From: Enoplosus armatus
Lineage: Eukaryota; Chordata; Actinopteri; Centrarchiformes; Enoplosidae
Assembly: GCF_043641665.1 (NCBI RefSeq)
Contig: NC_092186.1
Location: 13,520,001-13,584,000 of the forward strand
DNA: 64,000 nucleotides
Reading direction: 5' to 3'
Shown here: positions 32,391 through 45,017 of the stretch, piece after piece
How positions within the stretch are numbered: position 1 is the first letter of the stretch
Layout: each line of letters begins with the position of its first letter
Program-made: the position numbers and the translations under genes
The notes under the pieces: model-generated
Told to the model about the DNA's origin: nothing
The model's database searches: none
What the model saw: the letters and a program-made list of their open reading frames with translations, nothing else

Positions 32391-32414
32391 CAAACACACA
32401 CACACACACACACA
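32391..32414 (+). repeat. (CA)n microsatellite
   Basis: About 12 units after a short AAACACAAA lead-in. Confidence 0.93.
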
Positions 32415-35400
32415 AAACACTGATGATAGAAAATAATCTATAACACTCATTGACTGCACGTAGCGACATTTGCAGGTCTAAAGTGCTGCTGCCGTGACTT
32501 TTGTTGCCTATACGTGGCTCAGGTTGGATGGAACTGTAGGACTAGCATTGCATGACTGAAACTGCTGGTGCTGAAAATCTACGACTGGATTATATTGGCT
32601 GTGCCTGGTTTCAGGTGCTTCACACCAATGACACCGCGTGTCCTTGTTCCTTTTAGTATTATGAGATCATTTATGCCTAGACATTTTTACAACTTGTTGT
32701 TGAGTGGAAGAGCACAAATCAAAAAGCCGACATGACCATCATCATGACAGGGGAACACAGAGGACGTTGGATTTGGATAAGATGCAGTTTCAATCCATAA
32801 ATCATAGAGAAGGGAAATAGTGTGAATCTAAGAGCACTGCTTTGCTGTTTGGTCTACACAACACACCTCTTTTCTGCCCCCATGTGAAACTCAAGCCCTT
32901 GGAGAAGACTTAATCTGGGGGACATTTTCTGGCCTTCAACTTCCCAATGGCCAATGACTGAAATTCTGGTCTACCATGCCTTCTTCTGTGTGTACCTTTT
33001 TGTTGACTCTTTGTGATTGAGAGGCTGCAAAAAAAGCAACCTTCTCTACCTCCAGCTCATCAACATGCATGGGTGCACACACATACACAAGCACACACAC
33101 TTACATGCCTCCTTCCAAGAGATACGCGATAAACGCAACAGTAGCATTTTATTTTAGCTGCTTCGCTTTCTGTCTGACTGGAAACGACTCCTAGTATTGT
33201 TTCTTTGTCTGCAAATGATGAAAACGGATCAAAATGAACAACGCTGCTGCATCTGCTGCTTCACTTCACCACAGACGAGCACAAGGAGAAGATAAGGAAA
33301 GGAGAAGTAACAGGATGATGGCTCAGAGTCACAGGATGAACAATGGCTTGAGCCTCCTAATGGTTCAGGGGAACAGTACAGTGGCTATTTCTACAAGGAA
33401 ATGCATCATCACTCCAGGACATGGAGAGGGGAGAAAAGAAAGGGAAAGACAAAAAATATGTGTCCAGTATCTATTGAATGCATGATGGATTTAATGTGTG
33501 GAGTAACCTTTGGAACATCATGCGTTGCAAAAAGTGATAGTTTTCCTTCAGTTGACTGATTACAGTCTGATAAGCATGGAAAACACCACACCCATCATCG
33601 ATTGGCAGCAAAACAGATCAATAAAGCACCACCAGCACACATGCCAGATAGACTAACACAGATCCGAATAATAAAGCACACAGCAAATACTTTAAACATT
33701 AGGTGTAGCCTAGTTAACAGGTGGAGCATCATACAGCTAATTGACAGAATTCAGGATCCTTCCACTGACTATGCATTTGCTGAGGAATTTCCAGACCAGG
33801 ATAAAACCTTTAGTGTAGGAACAGAGAGGTCACAAGCGATACACACCGAGGGAGACATAAATAGGAGGGGGGAGGTGGCTCCCTGGCAGGACTTTCTCAC
33901 AGAGAAAGCTGCCCCAAACCAATTGCAGCAAAAGCAGACTTGAGATGTGAAGAACAATTCAACAAAGTTTGTTTGATGTGTCAGCCTTGCCGTCTCGAGA
34001 CAAGCCAAAAAAAATTATCTTGCTGTGTGCAATTGAATCAGTCGCATCAGCTTGGTTTCTTAAATAAGAGCTAAGTAGGGTGGAAATGTCCTTACAAAAC
34101 TGAGCAACGACTCCACAACAAAGTCAACGGTCAGTTTAGTTTACATCAGTTGAGTTGAGTTCAGTTTAGTTTAGCTAAATTCAGTTCACACCAGGTGACA
34201 GAAATTACAGAAAGTAACAGGAAGTGACAAGTTTGACAGCAGATCTGTCAGAGGAACTTGAGGCTTGGGGCCCTGACACACCAAGCCAAACTCAAAGACA
34301 AAGACTGACTAATGCGTTGCTTCACGTCTTCTGTTAATGGAGTAGTCCTAAACCAGCAGAAGGACCATTTCTCCAACAATTTTCACCGTAAATCTGATGC
34401 TAGGAAAACACTTTGAGAAATGTGTTTCCAAAGTATGCCAGTTTATGTGCTTTGTGATCCTCAACCACAAAGATAGGTTATCAAAAATGTCTGATCTGCA
34501 AAATATTACAAATACAAGAATGCATTTTCAATTACATAATGACCTGAGGAAGTGGAAATCTATCACTTAGATAAAGTACAGGTATGTGTTACTTTAAACT
34601 ATAAGGAAACTCTGCAAGTAAGGACATGACACTTCATACTCACTCATGGTGACTTATACTCTCCACTGTAGGTCTATTAGTGTTGTGCAAGACAAAGTGA
34701 ATATTTTATAGGTGTATTTTAGGCTGCTTGAGGGAGCTTCCTACACAGGCCTATGTTATAGACCTAATCGCCTACCTATTTTCTGTTGATATTTTTCTTT
34801 TGTATCACAATCACAAAACAGTGAACATCGTAATCTCTGATACAGGCTAGTGCTACACTGATATGATGGAGTACCATTGTCGCAAAGACGTCTTTTAAAA
34901 CACTCAGCACACAAATGTGTCTTGCTGAGGTTTATGAAACTAGGGAAGCAAACAAAGTTAATTGAATTTAACGTACATTCGTGAACACTCTTGTTCCATG
35001 ACATAGTAAGAATGATAATACTATGAGCATATGTACTATTTCACAGTGCTTTAAACACATAATTCAATAGGCATTTACCCTTATTTGAAATTGCTAAACA
35101 AATCTTTAATTTCTGAATTCACAAATTAGTTATTTGATAGAATAACTTGATTCCAAAAACAATTCCTGTTTAGCAAAACATCTTACCAGCTACAGTACTT
35201 ATTTTAAATATCCAAAAATGAGTAATTTATTATTAAAGTAAACTCAGAAGCTCTTCAGAGGTGAACGTCAAAGCATATGTCTGCAATCATATACTATCAT
35301 ATGACATGATATTGTGAATACGAGATCTGAGCATCCTGATCATCCTGATCCTGAACCCTGATGATGAAAGGGATGTAAAGTCCACACTTAAAATTTGTAT
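32415..35400. other. Unassigned AT-rich stretch
   Basis: Long unique, AT-leaning DNA. A 113-codon frame at 33602-33943 (MAAKQINKAPPAHMPDR...) has non-repetitive composition but no domain I recognise and no supporting signals. A GTTTAGTTTA/GTTGAGTTCAG mini-repeat occurs near 34135-34185. No other structure is supported. Confidence 0.35.
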
Positions 35401-37079
35401 GAAATGTTAATGTATTTCTTTTTTTTTTTTACTTTAGACATTTTGACTTGTCATATTCAGAAAAGCACAAGTGTTACTAATAACATTAGCAATGATTCTG
35501 TACTACTCAAGTGTCCCAATAAGCCATGACAGAGTGGCAGTGAGCCAGCATGCACAATACCAGGACCCTGAAACTGAAGCAGCTAAATCGAATTCAACTC
35601 ATTCATTAATTAAATCATTCATTTTATTATTTACACCTGTAACCTTTTAATATTGTGTCATGTCAAAATGTCTTCTGTTAAAAAGCCCTATTGTATTAAA
35701 AAACACACAATTTTCTAATTATATTATGGTAACAGAAAAGACTATAGATTTGAGATAAAAAAAACAAAACAAAGATAACAAAGATTAAAAGCACAATTTC
35801 AACGATACAAATGACAATGGTTGAATGATAATGACATTTCCTAATTGATAAACAACACAGTTCCACAAGGAACATTTTTGTTGCCTCCTTCACTGAGGCA
35901 CCAACATAAACCTTTCCTACAGCTGATCTGACAAATGCACTACTCATTGAGCTGCCACTTTTGATTCTGGTTTCTAATTTGAAAAAAACATGTCAGCTGT
36001 TCTGGAAAAGTCAGATTTCTTCTGAATTATCCATCAAAATTGAGTTCTGAATAATCAAAGACAGGAAATAGGCCATTCGTTTGCAAAACAAGGACTGTCA
36101 AGTCATCATCTAAATAGTTTGCTTGATGGTCTGACTTCTAGCAGCTGAACTCGCTCGATTCTCTGGGGCTGTTTTCCAGACTAAAATCTTTAAGTGACAA
36201 CTCCGCTCATGAGCTCACTTTGTGGTGCTAAATAGATAATCAGTAACACCAGAATAAAGCTGTTAGTAATTGTTGCCAAATAGTCTGCTGCATGTATGTT
36301 GTAAGAGACATACAGTCCAATCACTGCTGGGTGAGAACTAGGACAACAAGAGAAAAGGCCCAAACGCTTCTTATTATTTGATATTTAAAGGCCCTGCACA
36401 CTTGCACAGGTGTTTTCACTTATGGTGTAAGTTGCTGATCGGGATCTCTTGTATTTGGTTATTAGTGATACGATATGTTTTGAGTCAGACATTTCAGTTT
36501 TAAATTGTTTAGTGCTCTCTGTAGGACAAACGATGGTGACAGTGTTTTAAATAGCCTCAAACGTAACAATATGTCTGTTCATTAAGTACTGTAAATTTTG
36601 ACGACATAGACAGAGATATGAATATATCTGTGAAAAGATAAATTGTTATTGGCCAGTAATTTCAGCTTGATTATAAATCATTCTATTAAAACTTTGACAA
36701 AGCCAACCTCAGTCTTTACTGAGAAAGGTCTTCTCCTTTTTGTGGTGATAGAGCGCTTGGTCTTTCATTTAGCTTAGTTTTGCAGTTCTTAGGGCGGCAG
36801 AGTTTGGGATTGGTCAATTGAAAGACCTTGACTGGGCTCTGCCGACAAAGATATCAATATATATCAATCAACTTAGAAACTGAGTACTTCAAAATACTGA
36901 AGTCAGACAAAACATTTGGTGTAGGACTGTATCTGCTCAGGTCAGGGGCAAGCATTTCAAGCAAGTATTTCAGGTGAGGCAACGAGGCTATACGGGACAC
37001 TCAGTCAAGCTCTAAATCCCAGGGAATTGGTGTAAGTCACCCAGTCCACCTCTAAAGCTTTGGTAGGAATGGGATTCGG
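35401..37079. other. Unassigned AT-rich stretch
   Basis: Contains a poly-T run at 35419-35430. The area 36380-36700 ('ttattggccagtaatttcag', 'agacagagatatgaatatat') may be decayed interspersed repeat, but I could not place it. Nothing coding. Confidence 0.35.
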
Positions 37080-37290
37080 AGGGCCGAGGCCACGGGCTTC
37101 ACCCCTGAGCCCTAGGAAGAAAAGGTGGTCTGAAAAGAGCGGCGGCGAAATGGACCTCGGCTTGATTAAATGGTCACTGAGTCGGAAAGCAGCTCTGATG
37201 TGATCTGTGACCTCGTACTGCCCTGAAAAAAAAATCTTTTTTAAAGAAATGATTAAATGAAAGCACCTTCAAAAGGAGCCTGGAGGGACC
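37080..37290. promoter_or_regulatory. Candidate conserved non-coding island
   Basis: GC-balanced, complex block with AGAGCGGCGGCGAAATGGAC, CTTGATTAAATGGTCACTGA and, after an A/T run, GAAATGATTAAATGAAAGC. It differs clearly in composition from the AT-rich flanks and has no repeat or coding signature. Function inferred. Confidence 0.33.
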
Positions 37291-39084
37291 GCAGTGAAGC
37301 GGATGGACTGGTGGGAGGGTGCAAGGTCCCCACTTAGCACAAACACTGAAGGAGGGGGAAATGGGCTTGAGAGAGGGGTGGGAGTGCGCTCAGACCTAAT
37401 AACCACCTGCTCCGAACTAAGAGAAAGAGAAGACGAGAAAGAGCGTGAGAGAGACACACGGAGAGTGGATGATCCGGTGACAGTGGGGTAGTGAGGCTGT
37501 GTACCAGGTCTGTTAGCTGGACAGCAGACCTGAGACACAGAGTGTGTTGGGCAGCATCTAAGGCAACTTTGATTCCTTACACACTTTCCTCTTCGTCCTC
37601 TCAAAACATTTTGAGGGGAGGTTCAGAGGGCTTCTCAGGGGAAGGAGCATATCTGAAATTGAATTAAAGAAAAAGGACCTTTGAGAGCTACTGGGAACTC
37701 CTCAGAGGGAAACAGGGAGGTCTTCTAAGAGGCAAACTTTTGCAGTGCTAGATTGGAAGGCAGCAGCACCTTTTTACTTGGTTGATAAGACTAATGATAA
37801 TGCAGGCTTTTACTACACATACGTTTTGCACTGCGTAATTGGTGCACGCATTGGCACCACAAGGTTAATGTTACACCTTTGACAAATCACATTATTGAAC
37901 TATCACATTTGGGGAAAACTCCACCAGACTATACTATACCACACTATAGTTCACTAGAAGTGAGCCCCACACCAACTTCTTGAAATGGATCAGAGGCCGC
38001 TTTCGACAGCAGCTTGCTTACTTCCTCAGATGTATAAAATTCTCACGGAAAATAAACTCAGTTCAGAGAAAAATCTCACAATACAGCTAAAATGTGAAAA
38101 CGCCCTTCAACTGAAGTTCAACTACAGTACACTATGCATTTATAATCTTGACTTTAAGGATTAGCTAGAGATTTACTGTAGGACTTCAGCTGTTTTTTAA
38201 ACCACTATGTCCTCAAAATAAGTTATAACACAATTCATTTTTCAATCTGTAATTACTCTTAAATAAAGCAGAAACTACAAAACTACAAAAAACGCAGTAA
38301 TCCTTTTTAGTTTCTAGTCTTTAGTACCTGTGAATAGGAAATCGCTGCAGTCTAATTTTGAATATACGTATGGAAACTAAAACTTGACAAAAATATATTC
38401 TTACAATTGCAATAATTTGTCACAGTTATGACAACCAATTATGACAAACATTGTATTCGATTACCATATTTTGCTGAGCTTTGCCCAAGTGACTAGACCT
38501 GCTCCCTCTCCTTAGCTTGGTTTATCCCCAACAGAGAGCGACGTGTAGGGGGAGGCTTTCTCATTACTACAGCAACATTTATTTAATAATCTCACAGCGG
38601 TAAAAATCTCATTCCGCAAATGTTGTTACGGAGCTTAACACAGTTCACATTTATATTTTAGCAGAGAAGAATGCCGAATTCAGCAAACAGGAATATAGAG
38701 ACAGCCCATAAAAATACAATTATACAATACGAAAGTATTTCTTGTTCACATATGCCACACAATCCCTCTCTGTCTTTCTGCCCAGGCATGACATCAGAAC
38801 CAACTGCAGCAGTTACCAACAAATTCAGCAATATATACTAATGCTACAGAGTATACACTAAGGACTAATCTGTTCTGGAAGTTATATACAAGGAATTAAC
38901 ATGCTTTACATTTTTTACTAACAAATTATTCAACAGCCATTAGTGAATAAATATGCTTTCCCAAATGATGTAATGCTTTAGTTTGTTAGACTCCCTCTGT
39001 AATTTAGTCACTTTAAACACTACGTATTTAAAACTGAGTTAGAATTAGAGTGAATTGGGGACGAGGCTTTGCTTTTCTCACTCA

Positions 39085-39085
<1 letters not shown>
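37291..39085. other. Unassigned non-coding stretch
   Basis: Includes a purine-rich GAGAAAGAGAAGACGAGAAAG tract at about 37420-37460, which causes the Arg/Glu and Ser/Leu frames at 37269-37604. The rest is AT-rich unique DNA. Confidence 0.35.

Positions 39086-39150
<65 letters not shown>
39086..39150 (+). repeat. Compound (TC)n-(AC)n microsatellite
   Basis: About 16 TC units directly followed by about 15 AC units, the same arrangement as at 20408-20456. Confidence 0.97.
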
Positions 39151-39152
<2 letters not shown>

Positions 39153-39529
39153 AACAACTTGATTGTTTCCTCTTGGGGAGAGTACAAGTAACAGGAATGG
39201 CCAGTGATAACACTTGTTTAAAGCCAAGTAAATAGTTTTGCTGCATTGTTCTGCAGAGACTGACACTTTTACTGAGGCACAGCATCCCAATCAGAGCTTG
39301 TGTAATCACACAGACATTTTTACAGCAATCAGAGACAGAACAGAGGAGGGGGCCAGGACTTCAGACAGGGAGCAGAGAAACTGCTGCCTCTGAACCAAAG
39401 ATACTCAAATCCTGTCTCCATAAAGCCTTGATTAAAACACATTTAGAAAGTCAAACAGCCGTGCCACGACAACCTATAGCACTTTGAGTGTAGTAAAAGA
39501 AAAAAAAAAACAAGCCGAGATGTCAGAGT
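39151..39529. other. Unassigned non-coding stretch
   Basis: Poly-A run at about 39499-39510; otherwise unique and non-coding. Confidence 0.4.
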
Positions 39530-39710
39530 GTTTTGTCTGTGAAGGATTATCCTGAGGAATTCTCGGCACTCACAATAATCCATCCTTATCACTTGTCACG
39601 TTCAAAGAGGTAGAAATTGGAATGGACTCTGGGACGGAGTTGGGTAAATGGAGAGCTTTATGACCAAGGAGAGGCGTGCAAGAGACAAAGTGAAACAAAG
39701 TGAGCTTCAA
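39530..39710. promoter_or_regulatory. Candidate conserved non-coding island
   Basis: Unique block with GGATTATCCTGAGGAATTC (OTX/GSC-type GGATTA), TCACAATAATCCATCC (an inverted GGATTA core) and TTATCACTTGTCACG. Paired GGATTA-type cores are typical of paired-class homeodomain targets. Conservation untested. Confidence 0.32.
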
Positions 39711-39949
39711 GTGTCTCTCTCTCTGGCTGAGAGAGCTGTCTTCGCAGAGCTTGTACCTCTGAGGATATTTGTGCTGCTTTGTTGCAAATTAGGCTTCGTC
39801 TTTTGAGCTTTTATTCACAGAAAAATATCAAAGTAATCACTAGAGCAATGGTGATTATTCAATGTTGGAAAATATGAGACAAATAACAAGACTTTGTTTA
39901 CAGTTTATTCTATTTGTCTATCTGAGGCCTACTGAGGTGGCTGTTTTGT

Positions 39950-40110
39950 CTGTGCTGCCGGGGGAGTTTTCAAGATCACCACCTTAGCAAGATTATAAAA
40001 GGGCCACATCGACTCCCATGCCGAGGACTAGAGTGTTCACATTAGATTACTGTCCAGAGCTCCTGACCTCATCTGGAACGTCTCCATCATTATCAAAAAG
40101 GTTTTTGTGG
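39950..40110. promoter_or_regulatory. Candidate conserved non-coding island
   Basis: Complex block around ATTATAAAAGGGCCACATCG, which resembles a TATA-box context (TATAAAAG at about 39994). Downstream sequence carries a 63-codon frame from 40018 with no domain. It could be a cryptic promoter or a conserved element; neither is demonstrated. Confidence 0.25.
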
Positions 40111-40273
40111 CATGAATCGTCAAACAAGCCAAATTGTCATTCTGGGCAACATCAAGACATAAATGAGGGTTTGGTAATGTGGGATGTCCTCTTACAAACA
40201 TCCTCTTAGATGAGGAGCTGTCTATCTGTAGGTCCGTAGTTTATTTGTGTCTTCTACAATTCTTGTTCACTCA

Positions 40274-40602
40274 TTAAAGGAATAGTTCAGCATGTGAAAT
40301 ATGCTTTCTTGTTTAGCATATAAACTGGAAGCAGGTGGAAACAGCTAGCCCGTCTCACTCAAAAGTAAAACAAATATGCTTCCCAACACCTGTAAAGCTC
40401 ACTAATTAACATATCTGATTTTTGAAAAATAGGATACAAACAGAAATGTGAAAACAACATTTTTGTGGGTCTATGGGGAGTTATGTGCTGTTAAACTTTA
40501 TGCTAAGCTAAGCTAATCACCTTCTAGTTCCAGCTTCATACTCAAATGGTGTCGACTTTCAACTGTTGGTAGATTTTTCAAAATATTGAAATATTCATTC
40601 AA
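40274..40602 (+). mobile_element. TTAA-type palindromic-end teleost repeat, plus-strand copy
   Basis: Begins TTAAAGGAATAGTTC and ends near 40602 with the decayed inverse 'caaaatattgaaatattcat'. Internal modules are 'aactggaagcaggtggaaac', 'agctagcccgtctcac', 'cctgtaaagctcactaatta', 'ggggagttatgtgctg' and 'tatgctaagctaagctaatc'. Several of these recur in reverse at 31958-32287. The inverted ends and TTAA boundary suggest a non-autonomous DNA transposon, but the superfamily is uncertain. Confidence 0.68.
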
Positions 40603-42104
40603 AAACTATCACACTTACAAACTGACAAGTGTATATGAAAACACAGAGGTAAAGGCGTGTCTACACAGGAGGTGTTTCAGCCATATTTTTCACTCATCTG
40701 TGTCACATGCGTCTGACAGGACAGATCTGCTTCTATTAATTAATACAGTTGTCTACACGGGCTGCATAACAGCTTAGGTTTTCACACTTTAAGTGTATTT
40801 TCTTCCATTTTATGCATGTAACTACAGTAATTGTATGTTGGGCTCGAAACACAGGTGACCTACACTCAATACTGTGCCTAAATGCATACTGTGTAGATCA
40901 TAACAGAGGACTGAAGCTGCTTCTGTGCTTACATGCTGCTTTCTCTATGCAGACTGTATAGACATTGTGTGATGAACAGATATGGAGAAACAGATGTACA
41001 GTCTCACACACAAAATCCATCCAGCGCGAGCTAGAGAGCATGAAGTGTGAGAATAGGGATATGATGTTCCTATGGGAGGACAGACGGGAGTGAAAGTAGA
41101 GGAGGAGATGTATGGGTGCAAGGAAAGAGGGAAGGTGACTTTCATGGAACAGCGGAGGGCTGACACAAGCAGTCCTAGGCTTAGGAAGGCCACAGAAGTC
41201 TCATGCTAACAGCATCCACGTACAACTCCTTTAGCAGCACTTTCTGTCGGTCTCCCTGCCTGTTGGTCTGTCTGGAGCCTGTTCTGGGCCAGCTAGCAGC
41301 CAGATATCATTATCTCCTTGACTCAGGGCAGAGTAATCTCTCTGCCTGCTCCTGCTTTATTGAGTTGGATAAATATAATATGTGACTCACAGCCATTATC
41401 TACTACAGAACAGCCCTATTTATCCAGCAGGCAGAGGCCTTGGCGCATTCGAACTGGCCTCTCTCCCTCTTTGATGGAACTACACTCAAGTGATGGAAGC
41501 CTTTGAACGGCCATTCACGGGGTTTGAACCAGTGGAGAAATTAACAACATGAATTACATCTTTCATGTAGATGTGAAACAAAAAAAAACAGAGCTTTTAA
41601 TGCTATTCAAAAAGTAATGATGGGTCAGAAAGAAAACCGGGGCAAGTGCAGTACTTTATGTACTGTACAGAGGGACGCTGTAACTGCACATTGGAGACGG
41701 TCCTCCCAACAAAGACGACATCAGTCATTTCAGTAAATGTAGGAATTGTGACTCTCCAAACTTTAACCATAGCTGTGTAAGATCAGAAAATGGTTATTTT
41801 TGCAAAGGTGATATGTAACCATTTTGAAAGGCACTGACTTGATGTCATCCAGCAGATAGGGGGTCAGTTACAAACAAGGTATTTTGTTGTTTAATTTGGA
41901 AGACTTCTTGGCACATTGTGTTGTGTTTAAAAAGACCATTACATACAATTTTATTCAACACATATTGCATATTACATTGGTCTTCCTAAAAAAAACTGAT
42001 ACAAACTCACTCACTGCATATAAAGTTAGCTGCTTTTGCGGGCATATCTTTGCTAAAGACAGCAGTTTGCCTCCTGTCATAACATTCAGTGCTGAGGAGC
42101 TGAA
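40603..42104. other. Unassigned non-coding stretch
   Basis: Unique DNA with short frames lacking domains (40945-41193 minus, 41203-41506 plus). No element or RNA gene identified. Confidence 0.35.
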
Positions 42105-42170
42105 GGATGCAGGAAAAGAGAGAGACAAAGAGAGAGGGAGAGGGAGAGAGAGGGAGAGAGGTGAGGGAAA
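42105..42170 (+). repeat. GA-rich purine tract
   Basis: AAAAGAGAGAGACAAAGAGAG-type imperfect GA/GGGA array; it generates the Arg/Glu-rich part of the frame at 41884-42288. Confidence 0.85.
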
Positions 42171-42504
42171 GGCTACCCTCTCTTGTCTCAGTCTCTCTGA
42201 GGGGTTGACAGGTAGAGAAATAGATCACTGGTCCATGACAGCTCAGTATGACCCCACGCTATCATGCAGTATGCTGTCTGTGGAATGAGCTCCCTGATGC
42301 AAGTCATAGCCAGCCCATTCACGGCCCGGCTACTTAACTGCAAATCCTCTGTTCTCTCCTGATAGATTCACATACGCTTTACCCCTGACGTCTACGCACC
42401 GTCCTTGACTGCTGTTAATGTTAATGAGAGGATATTACATGAAGAGTTATTTCAGCGGCTTAATCACAGGACGAGCGCAGCATTTGTGCAAAAGATGTTT
42501 GTTG
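42171..42504. other. Unassigned non-coding stretch
   Basis: Includes GTTAATGTTAATGAGAGG near 42414 and GCGGCTTAATCACAGG near 42453 in complex unique sequence, too little to call an island with confidence. Confidence 0.3.
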
Positions 42505-42624
42505 GCCATGTGAAGGACTGGCCCGCCTTCTGCCCAATTTATGTTGGGATAGGCTCCAGTCCAACTACCCTGTGTCCCTGAACTGGAATAAGCAGGTCAA
42601 GACAACGAATGAATGGAATGAATA
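42505..42624 (+). mobile_element. 3' end of a fish retroposon with GAATG tail
   Basis: 'gaaggactggcccgccttct', 'gcccaatttatgttgggata', 'ggctccagtcc' and 'aactggaataagcaggtc' lead to a 'gaatgaatggaatgaat' tail. I recognise this order as the terminal part of an abundant fish non-LTR-type repeat whose copies end in short tandem tails. The 5' part is missing, as expected for 5'-truncated retroposition. Family assignment not determined. Confidence 0.6.
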
Positions 42625-42759
42625 ATTGTTTTAGATGAAGATTGAGGGTATGGGGACGAGACTGGAGGCCTGGGTTTGGCAGTATGCTGGTCTCAGCAGC
42701 CATGTAATTGCCAAATCAGTAAAACAGGGATTAACCACAGGCCACAAACTCTCTCTTCT

Positions 42760-42940
42760 CCTCTCCTGTCTCCATTGTCCTTTATTCTCCTCTATTCTCA
42801 TCTCATATATTCTCTCCGATTTTATGTCCTTGTCTTTCCTCATTTCTCCTCTGGTGTCTCCTCTCATCTTTTCTCCTCTGTAATGCTCTTCACTCTGTCC
42901 TCCACTCTTACCCATCTCCTCTTATCTATCCTCTCCTCTC
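42760..42940 (+). repeat. Pyrimidine-rich (TCTCCTC) tract
   Basis: Imperfect CTCTTCTCCTCTCC-type array. It gives the Ser/Leu-rich plus frames and an Arg/Glu/Lys minus frame at 42631-42975. Confidence 0.75.
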
Positions 42941-44229
42941 ACAAAGTGACCTACAGTAGCCTACTGTATGTTTAGATCAAAAGTAATGCCATTAAATTTT
43001 ATCTTAAGTAGACAATGAAGAATGAAAAAAGTGTGATGTTTAATACATTTTACATTCTAAGGGATTAATATTTCTAGGCATGCACATTGAAGATGAGTCC
43101 TAAAGGGTCTTTCACCTCAAAAATTCAGCTTCACGAAGACATAAACTAGTATCATCCACTACCCTGAATTTGTAATACTTAAGTTTCACCCGCCGGAGGT
43201 AGAAGTCAAATGAAAGAGAGAAAGAGGAGGAGAATGTGGAGAAAAGACAGTGTCTCCTTTTTAAGTGTCCCCGCTGCCAATGCAATGCATTACAGGGATA
43301 CAAAGCAAGCCATTACTGCTTAGCATTTGTTGAATCTTCGAGTGCCCAAATAGTGACAGGTCTATTTCTCTACCGTTAGTGAGAGAGGCAGGCAGAGCAG
43401 AGGACACCTAATTACCCAGTATTGTGAAGCACAATAAAACTCTTGATAAGCCAGGCGACAGAACAAGCTGTGTGTGTGTGTGTGCACATCCATATGCATG
43501 TGTGTACTTGAATGTTGAATGCCATGCCTGTATGTGGTGTGTGTATATGTGTGTATGTTTGTGTGGGCTCACATGTCTGTCGTTTCACTTTGACTGTGTG
43601 TGCTCCCGCTTGTCTCTGGGTCTCAGAGCCTGTATCTACGGAGCTGCAGCGCCAACAGACAACGGCAAGAGTCGACTTGATGACTAATGTGTTCACTAAA
43701 GAAAAAAATTAATGATTTTTCTGGCTGGGGTTAATGGACATGTTAACACACAGAAATGATTTGTTTAAGAGGAAATGACCGCAATCTATATTTGGTCATC
43801 TCTGTAGCACTGTCCCAGAATCCAATACCAAATGAAAAGACATACTCACATACACACACTCACTCACACAGCTCATCTTCACACACTTCACTTACACACA
43901 GTCATTTTGTATCACCTTCCGTCCACGGAAGATGTGTCGCCGAAAATTTGTGCAGTTTCATTGGCAGTAATTTTATTCATTTATGCATTTAATTTCACCT
44001 AATCCATAGATAACCTTCTTTTGGGCTCAAACAAATACCATAAACACCACACCATGCGAGTGTATAGACACAAATCCACACACACATACACACACAGTGA
44101 GAAGTAATTTGGAGAAGACTGTGAAATAAAAGAACTTAGTAGTAATCAGAGTGGCGGCTAAGGGAGGAGGGGTGACGAGGGATGGACAGGGGAGGACACC
44201 GAGAACGAAGCAGAGGATAGACCAATAAA
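42941..44229. other. Unassigned stretch with degenerate GT/CA tracts
   Basis: Short (GT)n at about 43469-43483, a loose TGTGTATGTTTGTG zone to 43566, and CACA-rich patches at 43840-43900 and 44075-44095. Frames across them are artefacts. No gene or element boundary seen. Confidence 0.4.
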
Positions 44230-44530
44230 TTCTGCCTCTGGTGAAGTTAGCCGTAAAACACATAGCGGTTTTATGCATTTGAGGGCATAGCTGTCTGTCT
44301 GAAAATAATGCAGAATTAATTAGTGGAGCGGTGGAAAAAAGAAGCTCACGACAGACAGCCAACCAGGCTCATAAATCAAACAGTCTGGGGGAGAAACACA
44401 AAGCTACTGTCTGACAGTAAGGGAGTATGTCTACAGTAACCAAAGAAGAAGCCAAGTTGTAATTATCAGCACGGAGCCCGGATGAGTCAATGCGGTGTCA
44501 TTTCTGCAAAGAAATGAATAAATAAGGTAA
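44230..44530. promoter_or_regulatory. Candidate conserved non-coding island
   Basis: Unique block with GGTTTTATGCATTTGAG (octamer-like ATGCAT), GCAGAATTAATTAGTGGAG, GGCTCATAAATCAAACAG and GTAATTATCAGC. The region also contains 'gatgagtcaatgcggtgtc' (TGAGTCA, AP-1-type) near 44482. No frame or repeat. Function inferred. Confidence 0.33.
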
Positions 44531-44701
44531 AGATGGACAGATGGACAGATTCACAGTAACAATTACTGTAAATCTGATTGTTAGGTCTACACTGTATAAT
44601 TTCAGCAGTTAAGAGATGCTGCTCACGAGCACAGAGGACAGATTCAAGCAGCAGCTGCTTTCAAGTTGCCACAGGGGGAGCTATTGATGTTTCAGTACTT
44701 G

Positions 44702-44800
44702 TTCTACACTACTGTAATGATGTGTGTCTGTGAGTGAGTGTGTGTGAGAGAGTGAGTGTGTGTATTATAGCGTGTGCGTGTGTGTGCGTGCGTGCATGTG
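44702..44800 (+). repeat. Imperfect GT-rich tract
   Basis: GTGAGTGAGTGTGTGTGAG, then GTGTGCGTGTGTGTGCGTGC: an interrupted dinucleotide array. Confidence 0.85.
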
Positions 44801-45017
44801 TTTTGGTCTTCAGCCAGGGATGTTAAACAGTAAAAAACCTCTGGCTAACGGGAGCATGCCACCCAGTGTAGCCATATCAAATGAAAGATCTTCAACACAT
44901 TCACACAGTAAAGTTACAGAGCATTTAAACTTTCTGTGCAGGATGTGGACTATATCAGCGTAATGACATAAATACAACTGAAATGGCACTTCCCAATGTC
45001 AGGGAGAGATAGTTGGG

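Noticed and set aside
33602..33943. 113-codon plus-strand frame
   Set aside because: Non-repetitive, but no recognisable domain, no promoter or splice context, and a comparable length is possible by chance in 64 kb.
36380..36700. Possible interspersed repeat ('ttattggccagtaatttcag')
   Set aside because: Resembles a fish MITE of the 'cgatatatcgg' type only loosely; termini and boundaries could not be found.
39990..40005. TATAAAAG as a core promoter
   Set aside because: No transcript-start context or convincing downstream coding sequence; TATA-like words are common in AT-rich DNA.
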